Notes: a model not told the origin generated them from the sequence alone. Counted from the stretch's first letter, positions 38,735 through 48,582 are shown. The stretch is DNA of 64,000 bases from Sphingobium sp. JS3065 (GCF_026427355.1 NZ_CP102665.1:496001-560000), one strand, 5' to 3'. Translations and numbers: made by a program.

Positions 38735-40862
38735 GGATCGTCGCCTCCACCGTCCGGGGATCGCCCAGCACCCATTGCGTCTGACCATAGGTGGCGCGGG
38801 CATATGTTTCGTTGAAGATGTTGCGCACGCGCAGCGCCGCGCTTGCCCCTTCGACGAACTGCCAGCGCACGCCCGCGTCCGTCAGCGTATAGGCGGGCAC
38901 GACCCGGCTGTTCGCCGCGTCCTGATAGCGCTTGCCCACATAGCTGAAACCGCCGTCCACGACCCAGTTCTTGGCGAATTCCCAACTGACGAAGGCGTTG
39001 GCCGTCCTGGTCGCGACATTGTTGGGCCGGTTGCCCGCCCGCTGGAACAGGACGCCGCCCACAGATTCGGAGAAATCGTCATAACGTGCCCGCAGCAGGG
39101 CGCCATTCAGCGTGATATTGACCCGATCGACCGGCTCCAGGAACAGGGATGTTTCCACCCCGCGAGACCTTTGCTGGCCCACCTGCACCTGAATGGACGG
39201 AATCAGCGGATCGGATGTCAGCAGCTTGCGCTTGACGATGTCATAGACGGCCAGCGTCCACTGCCCGCGCGCGCCCCAGAAGACATGCTTGATCCCGGCC
39301 TCATATTGCCGTCCGGTCGACAGGTCGAAATCGCTCTGTGCGAAGCTGGTGGAGACCAGCGCGCCCACCGGATCGGCGGCGGTGGCATATTGGCCATAGA
39401 GCGACAGGCTGGAAACCGGATTATAGACGGCGCCCACGCGCCAGGTCACGGCGTCCGGCGTGGAGGTGAAGTTGTTGGCCGCGTTCACATAGTCGGTCTT
39501 GGTGATTTCCGGCCGGTCATAACGCACCCCGCCGACCAGCGAGAAGCGATCGCTGAACTTCAGCCGGTCTTCGGCGAAGATCGAATATTGGCGGATGCGG
39601 TTGGTGTAGCGCGGTTTCGTCGGCGCGGCCGATTGATGAAGGAACAGGCCGGGGACGGGGTTTGCGGCGTCGACCAACCGGGTGGCGTTGTTGCCGCTGT
39701 TGCTGACATTCCTGTAACTGATGCGATTGACGTCGAAACCGACCACCAGCCTGTTTTCCAGCCCGCCCAGATCATGGTTCAGGTTGGCGGTCGTGCGGTT
39801 CCCCGTCTGCTTCTGGATATGGTAGAGTTCCAGGAAGCTTCCCTGACGCACCTGCGCCGGATCGGTCGCGGTGGCGGGGATGTAGGTCAGGTTTTCCGCA
39901 TTCTTCCAATATTTGTTGGCCCACAGATGATAGAAGGTGCTGCTGATGGTCAACGCGTCGGACGGCGTCCATTCCACTTTCGCCTGACTCCAATTGTCGC
40001 GGAACCGCAGGCTGGCGTCGGCGACATTATAATTATTCTTTCGCAGCGACCGGTCGAGCTTGCCATTGGCCAGCGGCACCCCGAACCAGGTGCGCGGGTT
40101 CTGCTCGCTGAAGTCATGGGACAGGGTGATGCTCAGGTTGCCGGCAGGCTTCAGCCGGATCGCCCCGGCCAGCGCCAGCGCGTCGGAATCGCCCCGCGCC
40201 ATCCAGCCTTCCGACCGGCGGAAACTGGCGTCGGCGCGATAGGATATGCCCGTGCCGATCGGACCGCCAGCCCCAGCCGCAACGTTGAAGCTGTCGAAGG
40301 AGGACAGGCCGAACCGGCCGCTCACCTGCATTTCGTCGCTGGGCTGCTTGCGCACCACATTGACCGCGCCGCCAATCGCCCCTTCGCCGTATAGGACGGA
40401 GGCCGGGCCGCGCAATATCTCCACGCTCTGCGCCATCCACGGGTCCGCCGGGAAGGTCAGCGTGTTGTTGTACATGCGCATACCGTCATACAGCGTCATC
40501 ACCGAATTCTGGCCGGTGAAGCCGCGTGCCGACAGGCCGAAGCCGAACACGCCCGACGTGTTGACGATGCCGGTCGCCCGCGCCGCCGCGTCCTGGATGG
40601 TAAGGTCGCCGCGCAGGCGGATGGCGTCGCCGTCCAGCGTCTCGACACTGGCGGGCATCTCCATCGCCGTCAGGCCCAGCCGGCTGGCCCCCTCGGCCTT
40701 CATGTTCAGGCGCAGCGGATCGACCATGCCGGTCACGATGATGGCCATATCGGCGCCGTCCGCCGCTTCGGCGGCGGGCTGGGCGATAGCGGCAGGCATG
40801 GCCAGAACAGCGGAAACAGGTAGTGAAACGGCCGCAATCGCAGCCGATGTGACGTTCAACAT
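38721..40862 (-). CDS. TonB-dependent receptor of the siderophore-receptor type
   Basis: An outer-membrane barrel of 713 residues. A signal peptide (about 1-33, ending near AIAQPA) is followed by the plug (about 55-165, with SVETLDGDAIRLRGDLTIQD and EILRGPASVLYGEGAIGGAV) and the barrel, closing with the terminal Phe of outer-membrane proteins (TIHVAF). It carries substrates across the outer membrane using TonB. By sequence it looks like a ferric-siderophore receptor, but a cobalamin riboswitch precedes it, so cobalamin or a relative is a serious candidate ligand. Start: ATG 40862 has GGGGGATGAT upstream; the ATG two codons earlier (40868) is the alternative. Confidence 0.9.
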   Translation of the reverse strand: MLNVTSAAIAAVSLPVSAVLAMPAAIAQPAAEAADGADMAIIVTGMVDPLRLNMKAEGASRLGLTAMEMPASVETLDGDAIRLRGDLTIQDAAARATGIVNTSGVFGFGLSARGFTGQNSVMTLYDGMRMYNNTLTFPADPWMAQSVEILRGPASVLYGEGAIGGAVNVVRKQPSDEMQVSGRFGLSSFDSFNVAAGAGGPIGTGISYRADASFRRSEGWMARGDSDALALAGAIRLKPAGNLSITLSHDFSEQNPRTWFGVPLANGKLDRSLRKNNYNVADASLRFRDNWSQAKVEWTPSDALTISSTFYHLWANKYWKNAENLTYIPATATDPAQVRQGSFLELYHIQKQTGNRTTANLNHDLGGLENRLVVGFDVNRISYRNVSNSGNNATRLVDAANPVPGLFLHQSAAPTKPRYTNRIRQYSIFAEDRLKFSDRFSLVGGVRYDRPEITKTDYVNAANNFTSTPDAVTWRVGAVYNPVSSLSLYGQYATAADPVGALVSTSFAQSDFDLSTGRQYEAGIKHVFWGARGQWTLAVYDIVKRKLLTSDPLIPSIQVQVGQQRSRGVETSLFLEPVDRVNITLNGALLRARYDDFSESVGGVLFQRAGNRPNNVATRTANAFVSWEFAKNWVVDGGFSYVGKRYQDAANSRVVPAYTLTDAGVRWQFVEGASAALRVRNIFNETYARATYGQTQWVLGDPRTVEATIHVAF

Positions 40863-41049
40863 TATCATCCCCCGTCGGCGTCGCGCGACATATGGGCGGG
40901 GGCGTGCCGTTCACGAACGGTCGGCAGCCGGCATCGGCCGGACGCCAGGGGCGACCGACACGCGGCATCCGATGCGGCCCCAGCCGCTCGTTCGTCGCTC
41001 AGACGGAATTCACCGTGCCGCGGTCATCCCCTGGACCAGGGCAAGAGCG

Positions 41050-41255
41050 ACCAGACGCCGGCAGGTCTCCTGGCTCATGGGTCATCGCTTGATATACGGC
41101 CTTCCCAGGCCCCGCATGATTTAGCGTCCGGCCCAGTGGCTGTCGGATCGGCATTCATTCCGTCCGCACCTGTATATCGCGCTCGCCACTTACAGTTGCA
41201 GGGACAGCCGCGGAATTGAGCCCTGGAAAAGGCCCGCACCGCATTCCCTTTTCAT
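41050..41255 (-). promoter_or_regulatory. Cobalamin (B12) riboswitch
   Basis: On the minus strand the hallmark elements appear in order: GGGAATGCGGTG, the core CTGTCCCTGCAACTGTAAG, GACAGCCACTGGG, CTGGGAAGGC and the 3' B12 box GAGCCAGGAGACCTGCC. They lie upstream of the TonB receptor, with about 190 bases of expression platform containing GC-rich hairpins before its start. In this class, adenosylcobalamin binding turns expression off. So the receptor and PepSY genes should be expressed when B12 is short. Confidence 0.93.
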
Positions 41256-41357
41256 CCCCGTCTCCGGGGAACCGACGCGATCTTCGCCCTCATCCCGCCG
41301 GGGCGGAAACAAGGACGAGGTTCCTTACGAGGCTGCATGGCGTTTCGCAAGTCACTG

Positions 41358-41546
41358 TCGATGATCGACTGGTGGGGTCCGGTCATATCCGAATATTACG
41401 GATCGACGGAAATGGGTCCGCTGACCTTCCGCGCCGCGCAAGAGTGGCTGGAAAATCCCGGCAGCGTCGGCACGCCCGGCGACGACAGCGGCAAAATCTT
41501 CAAGCGAAAGATCAAGGAACAGGTGAATTCGAGAAGCTTTATGTGA
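41358..41546 (+). pseudogene. Acyl-CoA synthetase (AMP-binding) remnant
   Basis: The short frame reads MIDWWGPVISEYYGSTEMGP, the adenylate-forming active-site region of an acyl-CoA ligase. It continues to EWLENPGSVGTPGD and jumps to DSGKIFKRKIKEQ, the catalytic-Lys end of the same family. The N-terminal 300 or so residues and the stretch between the two motifs are missing. It lies between the 5' end of the cobalamin riboswitch and the convergent HWE kinase, whose stop overlaps its last codons. Confidence 0.7.
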
Positions 41547-42558
41547 CGAGGCGGCTTCTCTTGAACCGGATGTCGATCTTCAGGCCGGCGTCTCTCCATT
41601 CCCGATCGAGCGTGCCCCCCGTCCCCCGAAGCGAAGCCTGCTCCAGCGCGGTCCCGAACCCTTCCCGTCCCGGCGCCACGCCCAATTTCGGGCCGCCATA
41701 TTCCACCCATTGGATCAGGACATCGTCGTCATCGACGACGGCATGGATGTCGAGCCTTCCGTCCGGCGTCGACAGGGCGCCATATTTCGCCGCATTGGTC
41801 GCCAATTCATGCAGCAGGAGCGCCAGCGATGTGAAGGCGGCGCTTCCGACCGGCAGATCCTGACCGCCCACCGTTATGCGCTTCCGATCCGCCAGTTCAT
41901 GCGGGGCCAGGATGACCCCCAGCAAAGAGAACAGGGTCGCGGAAGCCGCCGCCGATCCTTCCTTGAGCGGGTCCGGCAACGTCAGTTGGTGCGCGGCGGC
42001 GAGAGCCATCAGCCGCTCCGTCAGATCGTGGGTCAAATCCTCGACGCTGCGGGCGGAGCGCGCGCTGAGGGCGACAAGCCCGGTCGCGAGGGCAAACAGA
42101 TTTTTCACCCGATGTTGCATCTCCCGCAGCAGCAGGCTCTGCTTCGCCGCGGCCCGCTTCTGCGCGGTGATGTCGCGCGCGATCTTGGACGCGCCCAAAA
42201 TCTGCCCGTCGGCATTGCGAACCGGGGAAACCGTCAGGGATATTTCGACAAGCTCGCCATTTTTGCGGCGGCGGACCGTTTCGAAATGGTCGATCCGCTC
42301 TCCCGCCCTCAATCTTTCAAGGATCGCATCCTCTTCATGCAGCCGGTCCTCCGGAATGACGATCGTGACCGGCTTGCCGATGGCTTCATCGGCGGAATAG
42401 CCGAAAAGGCGGGACGCGCCGCGATTCCAGGTGGTGATGATCCCGTCCAGGGTTTTGCTTAAAATGGCGTCGTCGGAATTTTCGACGATGGCGGCCAGCA
42501 ATGCGCCAGCCTCGATTTGCGATTTCGCGCCCGCTTCAGACCCCGATAAATCCGACAA
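41539..42558 (-). CDS. PAS domain HWE-type sensor histidine kinase
   Basis: A 339-residue soluble kinase. A PAS domain with PAC segment (about 22-145, NSDDAILSKTLDGIITTWNR, then FETVRRRKNGELVEISLTVS) is followed by an HWE-family dimerisation region with phospho-acceptor His in MQHRVKNLFAL and a divergent ATPase domain (LLHELATNAAKYGAL). HWE kinases are frequent in alphaproteobacteria, for example in the general stress response. The start appears to be TTG 42558, with AGGTGA upstream. No response regulator is adjacent. PAS could sense light, redox state or a ligand; no LOV motif is visible. Confidence 0.88.
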   Translation of the reverse strand: MSDLSGSEAGAKSQIEAGALLAAIVENSDDAILSKTLDGIITTWNRGASRLFGYSADEAIGKPVTIVIPEDRLHEEDAILERLRAGERIDHFETVRRRKNGELVEISLTVSPVRNADGQILGASKIARDITAQKRAAAKQSLLLREMQHRVKNLFALATGLVALSARSARSVEDLTHDLTERLMALAAAHQLTLPDPLKEGSAAASATLFSLLGVILAPHELADRKRITVGGQDLPVGSAAFTSLALLLHELATNAAKYGALSTPDGRLDIHAVVDDDDVLIQWVEYGGPKLGVAPGREGFGTALEQASLRGTGGTLDREWRDAGLKIDIRFKRSRLVT

Positions 42559-42797
42559 ATCTGTTCACCTCAAAAGCCCTTTCAGCATGCTTCAATCGCC
42601 CGCTCGAAAGGCAGGCGAAAGGAAACCACTAGTGGGTCCGGAACGCCGACGCATTTAACAAGGTTAAGATTCGCCTTGCGAACAATGGGGCTTTTGTGCG
42701 CCATGGTTCCAACGCGCGGGCGCGCCATCGGGCAGCATCGACCGGCATGGAAGCACGGCGCTTGACCTGAGCGGCCATCGGCAGCACCAGCGGCGGC

Positions 42798-43682
42798 ATG
42801 CATGGCGCGACCTCCGAAACCCCCTCCCGACTGATGATCGGGCGTCCGGAACTGGCGCTGATCGGCATAACCCTGCTGTGGGGCGGCACATTCCTGATCG
42901 TCCACCATGCGATGCGGCACAGCGGGCCGCTGTTCTTCGTCGGGCTGCGCTTCGGCACCGCGGCGCTGATGGCGCTGCCGTTCGCTCTGCCCCTGTTGCG
43001 CGGCGTCACCCGGCGCGAATGGCTGGCCGGGACGATGATCGGGTGCGGCATCTTCACCGGCTATTCGTTGCAGACATGGGGTTTGCAGACCATCGCCAGC
43101 AGCACTTCGGCCTTCATCACCGCCGCCTATGTGCCGCTGGTCCCCATATTGCAATGGATCATCCTGCGCAGGCGGCCCCGGCTGGCGAGCTGGGCGGGCG
43201 TGGCGCTGGCCTTCGCCGGCCTGTTGCTGATCGCCGCGCCGAAGGACGGGCTGTCGCTGGGCCAGGGAGAGGCGCTGACGCTGATCAGCACGCTCGCCAT
43301 CGCGCTGGAGATCATCTTCATCAGCCTGTGGGCGGGCCGCGTCGACGTGGCGCGGGTGACGTTCATCCAACTGGCCGTGGCCTCCCTCCTCGCCTTCGCC
43401 TGCATGGTTCCGGCGGGGGAGGCGATTCCGCCCTTTTCCTGGACGGTGCTGCTGTCGGCCTGCGGCCTGGGGCTGATGACGGCGCTGATCCAATTCGTCA
43501 TGAACTGGGCGCAGCAGAGCGTGTCGGCGACCCGGGCGACGCTGATCTATGCGGGCGAGCCGGTCTGGGCGGGCCTGATCGGCTGGGTCGCGGGCGACCG
43601 CCTGCCCGCCATCGCCCTGCTGGGCGGCGCGCTGGTGGTCGCCGCCGTCATCGTCAGCGAAATCCGGTTCGGGAAGCGTTAA
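42798..43682 (+). CDS. EamA/DMT family transporter
   Basis: A 294-residue inner-membrane protein with ten predicted hydrophobic segments in two EamA repeats of five (about 17-145 and 155-290). It belongs to the drug/metabolite transporter superfamily, which exports amino acids, nucleotide precursors or other small metabolites. ATG 42798 precedes the first segment by 15 residues. It stands alone; its stop overlaps the end of the convergent enoyl-CoA hydratase gene by four bases. The substrate is unknown. Confidence 0.9.
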   Translation: MHGATSETPSRLMIGRPELALIGITLLWGGTFLIVHHAMRHSGPLFFVGLRFGTAALMALPFALPLLRGVTRREWLAGTMIGCGIFTGYSLQTWGLQTIASSTSAFITAAYVPLVPILQWIILRRRPRLASWAGVALAFAGLLLIAAPKDGLSLGQGEALTLISTLAIALEIIFISLWAGRVDVARVTFIQLAVASLLAFACMVPAGEAIPPFSWTVLLSACGLGLMTALIQFVMNWAQQSVSATRATLIYAGEPVWAGLIGWVAGDRLPAIALLGGALVVAAVIVSEIRFGKR

Positions 43683-44434
43683 CGCCGGAAGACCGGCTGG
43701 CGCTTCTCGAAAAAGGCGGCGAAGGCCTCCTGCGCCTCTTCCGACTGAAGCGTTTCCCTGAACAGCCGCGCTTCCTCCTCGATCCTCTCGGACAGCACGG
43801 CCGGATCGCCCTTCATCAGCCTGCGCGTGGCGGCCAGCGCCTGGGGCGGCTTGGTCATCAGCAGGGCCGCCTTGCGCCGGGCATGCTCCAGCAGGCTGTC
43901 GGCCGGAACGATCGCCGTGACGAAGCCCGCATGGTCCGCGGTCTGCGCATCCACCGGATCGCCCAGAAGCAGCATCGACGCCGCCTTGGCATAGCCGAAT
44001 ATGGCTGGTCCCAACAGGCTGGAACCCGCTTCCGGCACGATCCCCAGATTGACGAAGGGGGCTATGAAGCGCGCGTCGGGCGCCGCATAGACCAGGTCGC
44101 AGTGGAACAGCATGGTCGTGCCCACGCCCACGGCCAGCCCCTGGACGGCGGCGACCGCCGGCTTGTCGAAGGCGGCGATGGCGCGGATGAAGTCGAAGGC
44201 GGCTTCCCCGCCCTGCGGCCCCGCCATGAAATCCTTCAGGTCGTTGCCCGCGCAGAAGGCGTCGCCCTTCCCGGCGAACAGCACGACGCCGATCTCGTCG
44301 CGCGCCGATGCGTCCGCCAGGGCTGCGGTCATCGCCCGGTACATCGCTGAAGTCAGCGCATTCTTCTTGTCGGGCCGGTCGATATGGATTTCGATGACGC
44401 CCTGATTTTCGACGATGTCGATCCCTTCACTCAC
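43679..44434 (-). CDS. Enoyl-CoA hydratase/isomerase family protein
   Basis: A 251-residue crotonase-fold protein with the oxyanion-hole motifs FCAGNDLKDF and AVQGLAVGVGTTMLFHCDL. The second catalytic region has LGIVPEAGSSLLGPA, with the Glu expected of hydratases/isomerases of the ECI-like group. It acts on unsaturated acyl-CoA in the cytoplasm. The start is GTG 44434. It is intact, in contrast to the crotonase remnant at 18.2 kb. It is a single gene between convergent EamA and divergent BASS genes. Confidence 0.9.
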   Translation of the reverse strand: MSEGIDIVENQGVIEIHIDRPDKKNALTSAMYRAMTAALADASARDEIGVVLFAGKGDAFCAGNDLKDFMAGPQGGEAAFDFIRAIAAFDKPAVAAVQGLAVGVGTTMLFHCDLVYAAPDARFIAPFVNLGIVPEAGSSLLGPAIFGYAKAASMLLLGDPVDAQTADHAGFVTAIVPADSLLEHARRKAALLMTKPPQALAATRRLMKGDPAVLSERIEEEARLFRETLQSEEAQEAFAAFFEKRQPVFRR

Positions 44435-44531
44435 GACCCGACTCTCCCTGCTTGCTGCGATTGCGGCGACTGTTGGCCGATCCGTGCAGCTACGTCTATC
44501 CTTTCCCGACCTTCCTGCCTAAAGCCGGACC

Positions 44532-45503
44532 ATGCGACGGCTGCGCGACATATTGGACCCTTTCCTGCTGCTGCTGGTCTGCACGGTGGCGCTCGCTTCC
44601 TTCCTGCCGGCGCGGGGGGATGCCGCCCGCATCGCCGGGGCCGCCGCCGATGCGGGGATCGTCCTGCTCTTCTTCCTGCATGGGGCCAAGCTGTCGCGAG
44701 AGGCGATCTGGAGCGGGGCCAGGGCGTGGAAACTGCATCTGGCGACATTGGGGACGACCTTCGCCGTCTTTCCGCTGATCGGCCTAGCGACGCAGCAGGT
44801 GGGGGCCATTCCACCCTCCATGCGGGCGGGATTGCTGTTCCTGACCCTGCTGCCCTCCACCGTGCAGTCCTCCATCGCATTCACCGCGATTGCGCGGGGC
44901 AATGTCGCCGCCGCGGTGGTCAGCGCGTCCTTTTCCAATCTGCTGGGCATCGTGCTGACGCCCCTGCTGGTCGCTGGCCTGATGGAAAGGATCGGGACGG
45001 GAAATCTGATCTCGCTATCCTCGGTCGAAGACATATTGCTGCAACTGCTGCTGCCCTTCATCGTCGGGCATCTGGCGCGGCCGTGGATCAGCGGCTTCGT
45101 CAACCGGCACAGGGCGATGCTGGGCCGGGTGGATCGCGGGTCGATCCTGCTGGTGGTCTATTCCGCCTTCAGCGCGGCGGTGGTCGAGGGATTGTGGCAC
45201 CAGGTTTCGCGGGACGAACTGTTGCTGCTGGCGGGGTTGTGCATCGCGATCCTGGTCGCCGTGCTGCTCTTCACCCTGGCCCTGGGGCGGCTGCTGGGCC
45301 TGGCGCGGGAGGATGCGATCGTGCTGCAATTCTGCGGATCGAAGAAAAGCCTGGCGACGGGCGTGCCGATAGCCGGGGTGCTGTTCCCGGCCAGCGCGGT
45401 CGGGCCGATCCTGCTGCCGCTGATGCTGTTCCATCAGATCCAGTTGATGGCCTGCGCCGTGCTGGCCCGGCGCTACGGCGCTGCGGCGGAAAGGACCCGA
45501 TAA
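44532..45503 (+). CDS. Bile acid:sodium symporter (BASS) family transporter
   Basis: A 323-residue inner-membrane protein with nine to ten hydrophobic segments of the BASS/YfeH-like type (ILLFFLHGAKLSREAIWSGA in the N-terminal half, LQFCGSKKSLATGVPIAGV near the end). The CGSKKSLATG phrase is typical of the YfeH subgroup. Members cotransport organic acids with sodium; bacterial substrates are mostly unknown. ATG 44532 is about 100 bases from the divergent enoyl-CoA hydratase start. Confidence 0.88.
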   Translation: MRRLRDILDPFLLLLVCTVALASFLPARGDAARIAGAAADAGIVLLFFLHGAKLSREAIWSGARAWKLHLATLGTTFAVFPLIGLATQQVGAIPPSMRAGLLFLTLLPSTVQSSIAFTAIARGNVAAAVVSASFSNLLGIVLTPLLVAGLMERIGTGNLISLSSVEDILLQLLLPFIVGHLARPWISGFVNRHRAMLGRVDRGSILLVVYSAFSAAVVEGLWHQVSRDELLLLAGLCIAILVAVLLFTLALGRLLGLAREDAIVLQFCGSKKSLATGVPIAGVLFPASAVGPILLPLMLFHQIQLMACAVLARRYGAAAERTR

Positions 45504-45581
45504 CCTTCCCAGGACTTCATTCGCCCCCTGTTGTCGGTGGGCCGCCTCTGTTATACATATGTATAAATTTAACGGCGGGGG

Positions 45582-45791
45582 CGATGATGGAGAGTGATGG
45601 AAAGCCTTCGACCTGTCTTTCGGGGCAGGCCTGTCGGCATTTCCTGCCGCGCATACCGCATCTGGGGGATGAGCGGCAACGGCTTTGGACCTATTCCAGG
45701 CTGTGGCCCAATATCGCTTCCGACATATATCTCGACCGGATCGGCTTCATGCGACGACCGGATGGAGCCGGGCCGCATGACGAAACGCTAT
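45582..45791 (+). pseudogene. Short frame resembling a Rieske oxygenase alpha-subunit fragment
   Basis: A 69-residue frame (MMESDGKPST to PHDETL) contains DERQRLWTYSRLWPNIASDI and YLDRIGFM. This resembles the catalytic domain of aromatic-ring-hydroxylating Rieske oxygenase alpha subunits, where a similar WPN phrase is followed by a GPDxT segment. The Rieske Cys/His cluster and mononuclear iron ligands are absent, so it would be a remnant. It ends inside the first codons of the following oxidoreductase in another frame. The assignment is weak. Confidence 0.35.
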
Positions 45792-47387
45792 GACGCGGTC
45801 ATCATCGGGGGCGGGCATAACGGCCTGGTCTGCGCCTTCTACCTGGCGCGAGCGGGATATAAGGTGCGCATCCTCGAACGCCGCGCCATCGTCGGCGGGG
45901 CCGCCGTCACGGAGGAATTCCACCCCGGTTTCCGCAATTCGACGGCCAGCTACACCGTCAGCCTGCTCCACCCCAGGGTTATCCGCGACATGGCGCTGGC
46001 CGAACATGGCTATCGCGTGCTGGAACGACCGGTCAGCAATTTCCTGCCGCAACCCGACGGCCGCTATCTGAAACTGGGCGGCGGCCTCGAACGCACCCAG
46101 ACCGAATTCGCCAAATTCAGCGCGAAGGACGCCGCCACCCTCCCCGCTTATTATGACGCGCTGGAGGTCGTCGCCGACCTGCTGCGCGACATGACGCTAC
46201 GGCCACCGCCCAATGCGGGCGACGGGCTGGCGATGGTCATGGCCGCTCTGCGGCAGGGGCGGCGGATCGGCGGACTGTCGCTGGAGCAGCAGCGCGACGT
46301 GCTGGACCTGTTCACCAAATCGGCGCGGGGTTTCCTGGACGGCTGGTTCGAGAGCGATGCGGTGAAGGCGGCCTTCGGCTTCGACGCGGTGGTGGGCAAT
46401 TATGCCTCTCCCGATGCGCCGGGCAGCGCCTATGTGCTGCTGCACCACGTCTTCGGAGAGGTGAACGGGAAGAAGGGCGTCTGGGGCCATAGCGTCGGCG
46501 GCATGGGGTCGATCACCCGGATCATGGCGCAGGTGGTGCGCGCCCTGGGCGTGGAGATCAGCCTGGAGGCGCCCGTCGCGTCCGTGCTGGTCGACGGGTC
46601 GCGGGCCGTCGGCGTCCGGCTGGAAGGCGGGGAGGAGGTGATGGGCAGGACCGTCATCGCCAATGTCGGGCCGAAGCTGCTTTACGAACGGCTGATGGAC
46701 CCCGGCGACCTGCCGCCGGATTTCCTGAAGCGCATCCGAGGGTTCAAGACGGCCTCCGGCACATTCCGCATGAACGTGGCGCTGTCGGCGCTGCCGGACT
46801 TCACCTGCCTGCCCGGCGTGGGCGAGCATCACCAGTCGGGGATCGTCATCGCCCCGACGCTGGACTATATGGACCGCGCCTATATGGACGCGAAGCGGGA
46901 CGGCTGGTCGAAGGAACCCATCGTCGAGATGCTGATCCCCTCGACCGTGGACGATAGCCTGGCGCCCGCGGGTTCCCATGTGGCGAGCCTCTTCTGCCAG
47001 CAATTCGCGCCGCAATTGCCCGATGGACGCAGTTGGGACGAGGAGCGGGAGGCGGCGGCGGACCATATCGTCGCGACGGTGGATGCTTACGCGCCGGGCT
47101 TCGCGCAGTCGGTGATCGCGCGCGACATCCTCTCGCCCCTCGATCTAGAGCGAAAATTCGGCCTGGTCGGCGGCGACATCATGCATGGCAACATGACGCT
47201 GGATCAGCTCTGGGCGGCGCGGCCGGTGCTGGGCCATGGGGCCTATCGCGGGCCGTTGAAGGGGCTGTACATGTGCGGCGCGGGCACGCATCCGGGCGGC
47301 GGCGTGACCGGCGCGCCGGGGCACAATGCGGCGCGGGCGGTGATGAAGGACGGCGCGCTGCTGGGACGGTGGTTCGGACGGGGTTAA
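45777..47387 (+). CDS. Phytoene-desaturase-like NAD(P)/FAD oxidoreductase (PYROXD2-like)
   Basis: A 536-residue flavoprotein. The FAD-binding Rossmann motif is at the very N-terminus ([20 protein letters not shown]) and the C-terminal FAD motif is [20 protein letters not shown]. The length and pattern fit the PYROXD2/crtI-like family rather than true carotenoid desaturases, and no carotenoid genes are near. I chose ATG 45777 ([10 protein letters not shown]) because the motif must begin there; the frame is open further upstream. It probably oxidises or desaturates a hydrophobic substrate. Confidence 0.9.
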   Translation: MTKRYDAVIIGGGHNGLVCAFYLARAGYKVRILERRAIVGGAAVTEEFHPGFRNSTASYTVSLLHPRVIRDMALAEHGYRVLERPVSNFLPQPDGRYLKLGGGLERTQTEFAKFSAKDAATLPAYYDALEVVADLLRDMTLRPPPNAGDGLAMVMAALRQGRRIGGLSLEQQRDVLDLFTKSARGFLDGWFESDAVKAAFGFDAVVGNYASPDAPGSAYVLLHHVFGEVNGKKGVWGHSVGGMGSITRIMAQVVRALGVEISLEAPVASVLVDGSRAVGVRLEGGEEVMGRTVIANVGPKLLYERLMDPGDLPPDFLKRIRGFKTASGTFRMNVALSALPDFTCLPGVGEHHQSGIVIAPTLDYMDRAYMDAKRDGWSKEPIVEMLIPSTVDDSLAPAGSHVASLFCQQFAPQLPDGRSWDEEREAAADHIVATVDAYAPGFAQSVIARDILSPLDLERKFGLVGGDIMHGNMTLDQLWAARPVLGHGAYRGPLKGLYMCGAGTHPGGGVTGAPGHNAARAVMKDGALLGRWFGRG

Positions 47388-47393
47388 GACCTC

Positions 47394-47513
47394 CCTCCCT
47401 TCCAGGGAGGGGTTGGGGGTGGGTGCCGCCGAGGCACTCGGCGGCCCAGCGCCAACTTGATGGCGAGCCAGGGGAGCATACTTGCCCTCTCCCCCACCCT
47501 CGCCTAAAGGGTC
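47394..47513. repeat. Hairpin-rich intergenic inverted repeat
   Basis: Three structures sit between the oxidoreductase and pyrB: CCTCCCTT-CC-AGGGAGG, the perfect hairpin CCGCCGAG-GCA-CTCGGCGG (47426-47444), and GTTGGGGGTGGG on the left matching CTCCCCCACCC on the right. The whole element can pair end to end and has no coding capacity. The style matches the element at 14859-15037. Confidence 0.55.
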
Positions 47514-47518
47514 AGTTC

Positions 47519-48514
47519 ATGCCCGACATCATCGTTCCATCCGCCTCGCCTGACCTGAGTGGCCGGGCGTTGTTTCCGCATCGGCACCTGCTGTCCATCG
47601 CGGACCTCAAGCCCTGGGAAATCCGCTTCCTGCTCGACGAGGCGGAACATTGGGCGAAAAGCAACCGCAATGGCGCGCGCAAGCATGATGACCGGCTGGC
47701 GGGCATGACCCAGATCAACGCCTTCTTCGAGAATAGCACGCGCACTCTGCTGTCCTTCGAGATTGCGGGCAAGCGGCTGGGCGCGGACGTGGTCAACATG
47801 GCGGCGGCCACATCCAGCGTGAAGAAGGGCGAGACGCTGATCGACACCGCCATGACGCTGAACGCCATGGCCGCCGACGTCATCGTCATCCGTCACGCCA
47901 GTTCCGGCGCGGTGGCGCTGATCGCGGACAAGGTCGACTGCCCGGTGCTGAACGCGGGCGACGGCTGGCACCAGCACCCGACGCAGGCCCTGCTCGACGC
48001 GCTGACCATCCGGCGGCGCAAGGGCGGGTTCGAAGGGCTGGTCGTCGCGATCTGCGGCGACGTGCTGCACAGCCGGGTGGCGCGGTCGAACATGCTCTGC
48101 CTGGCCGCCCTGGGCGCGCAGGTGCGGGCGGTGGCGCCGCCGACGCTGATGCCGCCAGAGGTGGAGATGCTGGGCGCGACGCCCTACACCCGCATGGACG
48201 AGGGGCTGGAGGGCGCCGACGTGGTGATGATGCTGCGCCTCCAGAATGAGCGGATGGACGGGGCATTCATCCCCTCCCCCCGCGAATATCACATGCTCTA
48301 CGGCCTGACCCCGGAACGGCTGGCCATCGCCAGGCCCGATGCGCTGGTGATGCACCCTGGTCCCATGAACCGGGGCGTCGAGATTTCGAGCGTGGTGGCG
48401 GACCATCCGGACCGCTCGGCCATCACCGAACAGGTGGAAATGGGGGTCGCGATCCGCATGGCCTGCCTCGACGTGCTGACCAGAGGCGCACGCGGCGTGG
48501 AGGGCTGGGCATGA
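47519..48514 (+). CDS. pyrB: Aspartate carbamoyltransferase catalytic subunit
   Basis: A 331-residue enzyme that joins carbamoyl phosphate and aspartate in pyrimidine synthesis. The carbamoyl-phosphate motif [13 protein letters not shown], the central HASSGAV and [10 protein letters not shown], and the aspartate-side [12 protein letters not shown] are all present. ATG 47519 gives the usual start with [13 protein letters not shown] sequence following. A degenerate dihydroorotase-like gene follows 115 bases later, as in organisms where ATCase is a complex of PyrB with an inactive PyrC-like partner. Confidence 0.96.
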   Translation: MPDIIVPSASPDLSGRALFPHRHLLSIADLKPWEIRFLLDEAEHWAKSNRNGARKHDDRLAGMTQINAFFENSTRTLLSFEIAGKRLGADVVNMAAATSSVKKGETLIDTAMTLNAMAADVIVIRHASSGAVALIADKVDCPVLNAGDGWHQHPTQALLDALTIRRRKGGFEGLVVAICGDVLHSRVARSNMLCLAALGAQVRAVAPPTLMPPEVEMLGATPYTRMDEGLEGADVVMMLRLQNERMDGAFIPSPREYHMLYGLTPERLAIARPDALVMHPGPMNRGVEISSVVADHPDRSAITEQVEMGVAIRMACLDVLTRGARGVEGWA

Positions 48515-48566
48515 TGACCCATACCATCCCCACACACCCCGTCATCGTCCCCGCCTTCCCCGTCAT

Positions 48567-48582
48567 CCCCGCGAAGGCGGGG
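48567..48582. repeat. Short palindromic repeat in the pyrB-pyrC gap
   Basis: CCCCGC-GAAG-GCGGGG, inside the phrase CGTCATCCC...GGATCCATC. Read on the minus strand it encodes MDPRLRGDD, a well-known product of a widespread intergenic repeat. It is not a gene. Confidence 0.65.

Noticed and set aside
41216-41357. Extension of the acyl-CoA synthetase remnant toward the riboswitch
   Set aside because: The frame before MIDWWG has no ligase similarity and overlaps the riboswitch 5' region, so I limited the remnant to 41358 onward.
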